Positions 56,753-64,000 of a stretch of DNA of 64,000 nt are shown piece after piece. The notes beneath the pieces are model-generated. The model saw only the letters and a program-made list of their open reading frames with translations, did not search any database and had not been told where the DNA came from. Within the stretch, counting starts at the first letter, position 1, and the number at the start of each line of letters is the position of its first letter. Location: positions 21,964,981 through 22,028,980 of the forward strand of contig NC_045147.1 in assembly GCF_008831285.2 (NCBI RefSeq). The letters are read 5' to 3'. A program made the position numbers and the translations under genes. This DNA is from Nymphaea colorata. Lineage: Eukaryota; Streptophyta; Magnoliopsida; Nymphaeales; Nymphaeaceae.

Positions 56753-57855
56753 AATTTGGGACGATGCTTATTTTGATGATGGTGGATGGGATCGTATCGA
56801 CTTTTGCTGCATGAGGAACCTGGGGCATTGGAGTAGATGGAGAGTGCTGGGTAAATAACAGAAGGGTTGCAGCCCAGGCTTCATGTAGTGTGAGTTTGTA
56901 TCTTTGATGAAACTTCAATGATCTTACTTCCTCACGTGCCTGGATTTCTTTTTACTGCATGGCACCGTTTCCGGGGATGAGGGTCGCGTGCTGCATAAAT
57001 TTTACATAAATTTTCCAATTAGTGTTTTAAAGTCATTTTTTGGAAGTTTGTTTTGAAATTTACCATTCTAATACTTTCCATTTTCGTGGTTCGAAACTAC
57101 AATGCATCTTCGTCGAGATTGATTTATTTTGGCATGTAAAATTGTAAATAAGAATTTATAACCTATAAAATTTTGAGGCTTTTAGATGATTGCATTTTCA
57201 AGTTTTATGAAAGTTCTGTTTGGATATTGGAAAAGAACCCATTGGGAGTAGATTTTTAGCGTTCAAAGTGCGGAGATGGTATCCGTGTAGCCAGTGAACT
57301 ATATTCACTATACAGCTTTTGGATGACATGAGAAGAATCTTTGGGGCAGAATCTCAAAACATTATGTTACAATGTATCATCAATCTGCCCTTTCTTTGGG
57401 CAGATTTTTGAATTATTAACAATGTGTTATTGTTGCCAAATGGCCGCGCTAAGTAGACTACGCTCACTATATAGCTTTTTTGGGTGACATGAGAAAATCT
57501 TGTTTAAGCTTAGAACTCCCAATGTGACTGCATATATTTTCTTCTGTATACTACAGTAAGTTCTCTACCACCAAATGCCTTATCAGGCTCCTTTGCCACT
57601 TCTCTTTCGTCACCATTTTGGATAAGCAATGGCACAAGAAAGAAGAGGATGGAGTCATGGAAAACGTTCTCCATGTATCTGACTGCCAGGGGTACGCTTA
57701 ACAGGCGACGGTAACTTCCCTTCCAATGTGCACTACAAAGCTTAAAACATGTAAAATTATCAAATAGAATATTGGCAGAAAACAATAACCTATCAGGGAG
57801 ATGGTAAATTAGCATAAAATGCTTCCTAAAGGAACTTTGTATCAACTTAGATCTA
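56753..57855. other. 3' UTR of the L18a-like gene and intergenic DNA
   Basis: The first 200-300 bases are probable 3' UTR. No gene is recognised beyond. An open frame on the minus strand at 57510-57863 (containing CSAHWKGSYRR) has no known relatives to me and lies where a 3' UTR of the putative exon at 57856-57939 would fall. Confidence 0.4.
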
Positions 57856-57939
57856 CTAAGCAATTGCCTTCAGTGGGTTGTCCTCAGGCTTCCACTGTTT
57901 TTTGGTGGATATGACACGTTTGAACATTTCTTTCCCGCC
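57856..57939 (-). CDS. Possible orphan terminal exon on the minus strand
   Basis: After acceptor TTGTTTAG a phase-0 frame of 27 codons encodes FKRVISTKKQWKPEDNPL near its centre and ends at TAG (57858-57856). The composition (basic, with a KPEDNPL turn) looks like a real carboxyl terminus, but I do not recognise the family. Upstream on the minus strand, at about 58.46-58.54 kb, another stretch after TTTTGCAG reads IGEFVSCFVWSYLASTVN; its phase does not fit. This could be the remains of a gene or chance. Confidence 0.25.
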   Translation of the reverse strand, partial: GGKEMFKRVISTKKQWKPEDNPLKAIA

Positions 57940-59400
57940 CTAAACAATGAGAAATGCCTTAGTGTTGTCTCTATCATTTTGTAAGTGGCAGCCATTAAAC
58001 ACACTATTTTTTTCATCTGAAAATAGAACCTGAGCTGATAAAATCTTTAAAACACCGAGACTCCCTCAATGTTAAGTAATAGTATTTCCGGATGCTTCAG
58101 ACCTTTCTAAAATATGGTGTATGACATTATGTTTGAAGAAACAGGCATCCAGGTCGTAGTAGGTCACCAGGCATGAAGGCTGTAAAGCCCCAATCACTTT
58201 CCTATGATGCTGGGAATCCGATCGAAGTCGCAGAAAAGGCAGCTATGCTGCTGTACCTTTTTTACTCCTACCCAGAAAAGAAAGGATTTTATGGTCAAGG
58301 AAATGGACGGAAAAGCAAGAACGGAGCAAGCATTTCACTATAATTGGCGTTACAGAAGCCTCAAGAAACACAAAATGCTTACTGGGTAGATAAGAAAGAG
58401 TTCCGCTATGCACATCGCCAATGCCGGAAAAAAAAAAAAAAGGAAAAGCGGAATTTTTAACCCACCATTAACGGTAGAAGCAAGATAAGACCACACAAAG
58501 CACGACACAAATTCTCCTATCTGCAAAAGAGGCAGAACATCGCTTCTCAAACAAGTTAGCGTTCATTCAGACTGATTAGTTCATCACATACGAGGTACGT
58601 GAGCTAATCTTGCTTGCCTTGTACTGTCATTTGAACCATCCGGAGGCCAAATCGCACCAACAAAACAGGAGGCACCTGGTTCTCCCCTTACTCGTAATGG
58701 ACGCCTCCATTTCAACTGCATTGTTTCATAGAAAGGGAGTGAGAAATCTCTGTCCGACTGAAAATCCTGAGTTTCTTTTTTGAATGCTAAAGGATTTTTC
58801 CAGCAATCAAACTGGTTCTTTCTCTCTCCTTCTCTCTCTCTCTCTCTGCTTCTGATTTGTTGTGTGCTTTACATCCATTGCTCTTTAGTTGGAATGAATT
58901 CTTTTTCAGGTCTCTCTCTCTCTCTCTGTGGTTCCGTCCATACTGTATCCTCTGCTTATGGACGTTTGATTACCCAAGATTTTACTTATCAAGATGAAGT
59001 AGGGCATACCTTCTATTCATGGTTCTAGCAAACTGCAGATTCTTGAATCTTGTATCTAAGTTATCTTTTATGCCTCAAATCCTCGGATGTCAAGTCACAT
59101 TCAGGGGGCTTGACTTGAGCTTTGTAGATTTTAAAATGCAAAGATTACAATTTTACAATGTAATTTATGCTTCTTTAAAACAAAAACATTCGGGTCATTG
59201 TTAGAAACTGAAATTAAATGTTGGAGTCTTGAATTTAAGATCACAAAACTCAGATCACCTTGAATGTCATGGAAGACGACTGACTCTTTTAATTTTATTG
59301 GGTTGCTTGGGTTTCAGCGTTGCCCATATGACGCCCAATTGAATGTACCCAACAAGACTGTCTTTGGTGCCTTGTTTTACTGCGAGAGGCAAATTGGGCA

Positions 59401-59455
59401 GGTTAAGATGATTTTAAGAGCAAAGCAATTGTTTCCTGATTTAGAGAATTTTGTC
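59401..59455 (+). pseudogene. Fragment of a J-domain protein gene
   Basis: AAGATGATTTTAAGAGCAAA and the next 25 bases match the first exon of the intact gene at 63310-63354 with about four changes in 45, and encode AKQLFPDLEN. The match stops abruptly on both sides, and no J domain follows. It is a small duplicated scrap of the neighbouring gene or of a close relative, about 3.9 kb upstream of the intact copy. Confidence 0.65.
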
Positions 59456-60447
59456 GCAAATTACCAAGAGCGCTTTTGATTCCCTGTTTCTGGAATAATA
59501 GGTAGAACAGAACCTCCAATTTGCTGTTTCATGGAACAGGCAGCTTCAATGATCTCTACCATCCAAAAGTTTAGACGAAGGATCGGATTCGAGCAATAGT
59601 TTCAAACCACCAATCGATTCTTCAGTTTCCACGAACACCGGTGAAGAACAAGGGAATTGTGTTGTTTGCACAAGCCAAAAACATCTAAACCTGTGAAGGT
59701 GGTGGAGTTGCAAATAGTCATGAATCTGGCTGGTAATTCAAAGTCGGCGGAAAGTTGGGTAGCAATAACTCGTTCAAGCAGGGGCACAAGGTTTTCTAGT
59801 GAAAAACTCAGGCTGCCAACATGGAAACTCTACCAGACGTAATGGTCTGTGGGAAAACAATTCCCCAATCTGTTCATGACCTCAGTTTTTCAGATCCTGG
59901 AGTAGAGGTGTTAGTTCAATCTGCTCAATGAGCGCCTTGGCTACAGATGAAACAAAATGGTGTTCCCATAAGTGATGAATCCGCTTCTGTAAATTGTATT
60001 GAACATGAGAGGTTCTCCGATTTGGATTGGAGAAGGAAAACTTATCTTCTTGAAGAAAGGTTCTGTATAAGTCGGATGAAGCTCTGGTGGTGCCACCATT
60101 GGTTCTGCTAATTTGGGTTTTTGATTGTGCAATTAAGTTTGCTGTGACGGTATGTTACTGTGAGTTCTGCGACGGAGCAGAAGTTGTGGCCACGCAGACG
60201 CAGGTTCGTGCATTCATGGCTAACTGTATAACTTCTGACTAATCACAGGCCAGGAATGTCTGCCATTAACCATAACCGTATCTGAAATCTTTCTTCCTTA
60301 TTCTGCCCAGAGAAATAAATGCTTGCGGCGCGGCCAATAGTTGCAGAATCTAGCAACGAGTCGTGTGGTTTGGTTACTCCCGTACCTTCAAACTATGTCT
60401 TAATAATGTTTCGATTCTCTTATGCATTAATCTGTGGTACTCTTTTA

Positions 60448-60830
60448 CGGATGTTTGATGAGATTGAAATCGTAGAATTTTAAAATTAAATTTTTCATAT
60501 TTTTATGAAATGAGAATTACGTTATCGTTAATCAAATAAAGAATTATGAATTTTGGAAGTATAAGTTCATTCTTTAATCAAAATTTTCTAATTGTGATTA
60601 TATTTTAGGGTGAAATTATGATCCCATACATTTTAATTTTTTTTAATGTCTGTAAGACGCATGTCATGATGGTTTTAAGGTTATCAATTATAGAGTTTTA
60701 ATTATTGTTTATTCAAACACATCATTTTCAATTCTCAAATCAAAATTATAGACCATCAAACAAACTGAAAAAAATTAGAACTGCATTTTGTTTCTTTTAG
60801 AATCAAAGTTCAAGGTCATCAAATGCCCCC
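60448..60830. mobile_element. Tourist-like MITE, degenerate
   Basis: The left edge CGGATGTTTGATGAGATTG and the reversed right edge GGGGGGCATTTGATGACC are imperfect inverted repeats of the GTTTGATG type. Flanks TTA (60445-60447) and CTA (60831-60833) could be a diverged TTA target duplication. The interior is AT-rich with no coding capacity. Confidence 0.45.
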
Positions 60831-61136
60831 CTAGTGATGGAAGTTACTCTCAATGGAAGCAAGAAACATTCAAATGAAAAAGACGAGGAATCGTTATGAA
60901 TTTTACGTGACACTAGTATAGACTTTTGATACATTCTTTAAGAATTTTTGTTTGACCAGTTGTGCTAAGCCAGTTATTATATAGATTAAAGATTTCAATT
61001 GATTTTATCCCCTTGTGCTACCGCTTCAATCATGGAATTACATGGTTTAAAAAAAATTATTTACACGTAACAATTTTTAAATTTGTCCAAATTTCATAAT
61101 TTTTGTATTTACTTTAATTTACATATTTCTGTCATC

Positions 61137-61140
<4 letters not shown>

Positions 61141-61213
<73 letters not shown>
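61141..61213 (+). repeat. (TA)n microsatellite, about 73 bases
   Basis: An almost uninterrupted run of about 36 TA units, the longest simple repeat in the window, lies some 400 bases upstream of the J-protein leader. Confidence 0.95.
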
Positions 61214-61216
<3 letters not shown>

Positions 61217-61555
61217 TAAAGAAGCCAACTCAAGGTCTCTTTAGCTTCAGCTCCGTCTCCATGTTTATGTCCAACTATGTTCCGTATGAAAAGTTGGCAT
61301 CAATTTTCTTGGGAAAAGCTACCAAATAAAACTGCAAATATATTTTTGTAGGCAATAAAAGCCCGATTTTTTCGACATCTAAAAAAAATAATTTTTACGG
61401 GAAAGAGAATACCATGCACGTCTTGTGTGTGTGGACTAACTCATGGGTCTATTTGCTTAACTCGAGTTAAAGGAATACCTGCGATTTTATAATTAAATAG
61501 GAAGAAGGAAAAAAGAGACAAAAAGGTTTATAATTCTGAAAATCGCCATCTAAGA

Positions 61556-63225
61556 TAGAGAAAAAAAAAAAAGAGGAGGAAAGTTGTGTGGGATTAAAAA
61601 GAAAAAATTTTATGTGGGGGAAGAGGAGAGGGAAAAGGTTGGGGGGAAAATTTGGGAGGGAAGGCGGAGGGACCTGCTAATTCGGGTTCCGTTTCTTCGG
61701 GTTCGAGAGCTCCATCTCTCTCCTCATCGAGGGTTTCCTCCCGCACTGGTTCGTTCCGTCCGCTTTCAACAGACTCCCACCCCTTTACCAAGTCAGTTTG
61801 TCCAGTAAGCTCTCTCTTTCTCTCTCTCTCTCTCATTTGTTTGTTCCGCATGTTGGTTGAGATCCCCTTCTTTGAAGTGATTGTGGTGGCGGTGATTTGC
61901 TCAGGGTTAGGGCTATAGATTGCGAGTAGTGAAGTCCAAAAATGAATTTCAAGCTCTCTCTTTCTCTCTCTCTACATGTGTGTGTGTTTGTGTGAAGTGG
62001 CAAGTGTCTTTGTGTAAGTGGATGATCGTGTTATGGAGTTATGAAGGAGGAGGGTACGGCCGCAATTTTCTACTACTATGCGTTGATTTATGGATATCTA
62101 GGGTTTCGTCTGGTCGCTAGGTGGTTTTGGTTGAAGGGTATTGCTAGGTTTTTTCTTTTCCGTTATTTATTTGGATGGTTGTTGGATTTTGTCCTTTGTT
62201 CGTATGTGTGTAGGTCATGCGTTCCTTTTTTATGGTTCTTGTTCTTCCTTTTGTTATCTGACAGTGAGATTTTGCAATTCAAGGGTTCCCTTAATTTTCC
62301 AAATTAGAGAAAATAGGTTTTGGCTGCTGTACATTTCTTTTTAACAAATGTGTTGATGTTCCTGATTTTATTTATTTCTGGTTGGAAATGGAAGAATTCT
62401 AGACTGTAAGGCTTTTTTGGCTGTTCATTTTTATATATCAGTTTAATCAGTTTCTGTTTGAAGTCATGAATTGGTAAATATTTTGTCACATTTTGATTTT
62501 TTAGGGTTTGTTGGAGTTGGACTCATCTGTCGATGAATTATAGTTTTAAACTTGGTTATTCCTTTCTGTGCTTTGTTAATCAACTTCTCTAATATTTTTA
62601 TTTCTTATATGCATTCTCGTCTCAATCTTTGTTCCCTCTTTCCTTTTAAATCGTGGACTCATGTTGAAATATTACTTTCTACAAACCGCAGAACTGCTGA
62701 ACTGTTGATCGTGCAGGTTTGCTGTTTCGTGTTTTTCATAGTGCAGGTTTCAACTGCTGCCCTTTTTCAACGAAAGAATAGAAATACATGTTTGGTGCAT
62801 AGCAGCATGATAATTGTTCCCAGTGTCTGCAACTACACATCCTTTTTAGGTCTTCACGTTCATTCTGTTTGTTTGCTGTGAAGTGCTATGCGACTTAGAA
62901 ATCTTTTGTTTCTCTGTGTTGTTGCTTTTAGTTGGGCTGAAGTCTTGGTGCTTTTGCATTGAAGATTACGTTTCCGGTCTTCCATCGTGGATGATGAGAA
63001 CCCTGACTTGGTAGCAATTCAGACATGTGACTGAAGTGCAGTCTTGTGCCTTCCTCACGAGGAGGTGCCTTGGACTGAGACCGATTGCTCTTTCATGATG
63101 GGTTAGTGAAATTTTAGTTGCTCGCATGGTGGCAGAATTTCTGTACTGACCGACCATGAGGGGATTTTTCGTGCATTAGTTCTGGCAAAGGAAGTTTGGG
63201 CAGGTTTGATATACAGAAAGTTGAA
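61556..63225 (+). promoter_or_regulatory. Leader and leader intron of the J-domain protein gene
   Basis: A GA-rich stretch followed by CT-rich sequence at 61.56-61.80 kb looks like a plant 5' UTR. A donor TCCAGTAAGC ends it at 61804, and an acceptor ATATACAG at 63216 opens the exon that carries the ATG nine bases later. The intron of 1.4 kb is T-rich. The start of transcription is not mapped. Confidence 0.5.
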
Positions 63226-64000
63226 ATGGAATGCAATAAGGATGAGGCCCTGCGGGCTAGAGAGATAGCTGAGAAGAAGATGGAGAGTAAGGATTACACT
63301 GGAGCCCATAAGCTGATTTTAAAAGCAAAGCAACTGTTTCCTGATCTAGAGAATGTCTCACAGATGCTGTCTGTTTGCAGCGTTCATTGCTCTGCTGAAA
63401 CCAAGGTCCATGGTGCTGAAATGGATTGGTATGGAATACTACAGGTTGAACCAACAGCGGATGAGGCTGCTATCAAGAAACAATATAGAAAGCTCGCTCT
63501 GCTTCTTCATCCTGACAAGAATAAGTTTGCCGGTGCAGAATCTGCTTTTAAGCTGATTGGAGAGGCGATGAGAATTCTTTGTGATCAAGCAAAACGAGTA
63601 GTATATGACATGAAGAGGAATCATGCAATGACTAGTACTAGACCTGGTCTGCCTAGGAAGCCTGCACATACTCGTAGTTCCGTGCGAAAACAAACTGCAT
63701 TTCCAAAAGATTCTATGAACCATACTGTTCCACAGTACGCAGGCATGAATAGGCAGCAACAACCTCCACCATCAAATCCTGCAGCAACATTTTGGACTAT
63801 GTGCCCTTTTTGTTCCATCAGATACCAGTATTACAGGACCATCGTGAACAAAGCTCTGAAGTGTCAGAACTGTATGAAGCCATTCATTGCTCATGAGGTC
63901 AACATAACAGGTGCTGGGTTTGGAACTGGAATGGGAATGAACCAATCATTCTATCCTCAAAAGAATGATGCCACAACTCAAGGAGTTGGTTTTGGTCCTC
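63226..64000 (+). CDS. J-domain (DnaJ-like) protein, partial at window end
   Basis: Co-chaperone-type protein of the plant-specific group that pairs a J domain with a zinc-ribbon-like region and, usually, DUF3444 further on. The frame opens at ATG 63226 and runs 258 codons to the window edge without a stop. The amino terminus has the group's typical EALRAREIAEKKMESKDYTG, AHKLILKAKQLFPDLENVSQ and VCSVHC. The J domain lies at about residues 66-130 (MDWYGILQVEPTADEAAIKK, LALLLHPDKNKFAGAESAF) with an intact HPD motif for stimulating Hsp70. A cysteine region follows near residue 195 (FWTMCPFCSIRYQYYR, LKCQNCMKPFIAHEV), with two CxxC pairs. The start follows a probable leader intron. The carboxyl-terminal half, including any DUF3444, lies outside the window. 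Confidence 0.9.
   Translation, partial: MECNKDEALRAREIAEKKMESKDYTGAHKLILKAKQLFPDLENVSQMLSVCSVHCSAETKVHGAEMDWYGILQVEPTADEAAIKKQYRKLALLLHPDKNKFAGAESAFKLIGEAMRILCDQAKRVVYDMKRNHAMTSTRPGLPRKPAHTRSSVRKQTAFPKDSMNHTVPQYAGMNRQQQPPPSNPAATFWTMCPFCSIRYQYYRTIVNKALKCQNCMKPFIAHEVNITGAGFGTGMGMNQSFYPQKNDATTQGVGFGP

Larger units (their letters stand above)
57940..61555. other. Intergenic DNA with gene scraps and repeats
   Basis: No intact gene is recognised. The stretch includes a J-protein fragment at 59401-59455, a MITE-like element at 60448-60830 and a long (TA)n tract at 61141-61213. The sequence from 59.5 to 60.3 kb is of exon-like composition (about half G+C in places), but its frames are short and match nothing I know. 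Confidence 0.4.

Noticed and set aside
59941-60132. Minus-strand frame of 63 residues in the exon-like region near 60 kb
   Set aside because: It looks composition-wise like coding DNA but has no recognisable motif and no acceptable splice partners.

Overview
The window is nuclear DNA from a flowering plant. It is AT-rich, its genes are split by GT-AG introns, and it carries plant-specific families: an auxin response factor, a bifunctional dehydroquinate dehydratase/shikimate dehydrogenase, a plastid protein of unknown function and a plant L18a-like membrane protein. Intergenic DNA holds short inverted-repeat transposons and microsatellites. The sequence alone does not settle the lineage within angiosperms. 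There are no tRNA or rRNA genes, CRISPR arrays or operons that I can support.

Layout. 1-7.6 kb: no recognisable gene, only repeats and one orphan promoter-like stretch. 7.7-15.0 kb (+): a 14-exon ARF2-type auxin response factor with a uORF-rich leader and a TAS3 tasiR-ARF target site. 17.2-18.7 kb (+): a two-exon plastid-targeted protein of unknown function. About 19.1-19.4 kb (-): a fossil Ty3/gypsy pol fragment. 21.0-24.2 kb (-): Mediator subunit MED19. 24.3-28.9 kb: transposon-rich intergenic DNA. 29.0-33.4 kb and 36.3-40.5 kb (+): two tandem bifunctional DQD/SDH genes with identical ten-exon structure. 41.8-47.9 kb (-): eIF3c in three coding exons, with two transposons in its 2.8-kb intron. 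48.1-50.9 kb: a cluster of small transposon copies. 51-56.8 kb (+): a 60S ribosomal protein L18a-like small membrane protein whose first coding exon is uncertain. 57.9 kb (-): a possible orphan terminal exon. 59.4 kb: a scrap of a J-protein gene. 61.6-64.0 kb (+): a J-domain protein running off the window end.

The genes are independent housekeeping and regulatory loci rather than one pathway. The exception is the DQD/SDH pair, which acts in the shikimate pathway, or in quinate or gallate branches from it. Both copies carry glycine at the second serine of the substrate-binding SKS motif and both lack an obvious plastid transit peptide. This is the most interesting biochemical feature here. All splice sites and exon joins were read by eye; exon edges may be off by a base, and frames were checked by phase arithmetic.
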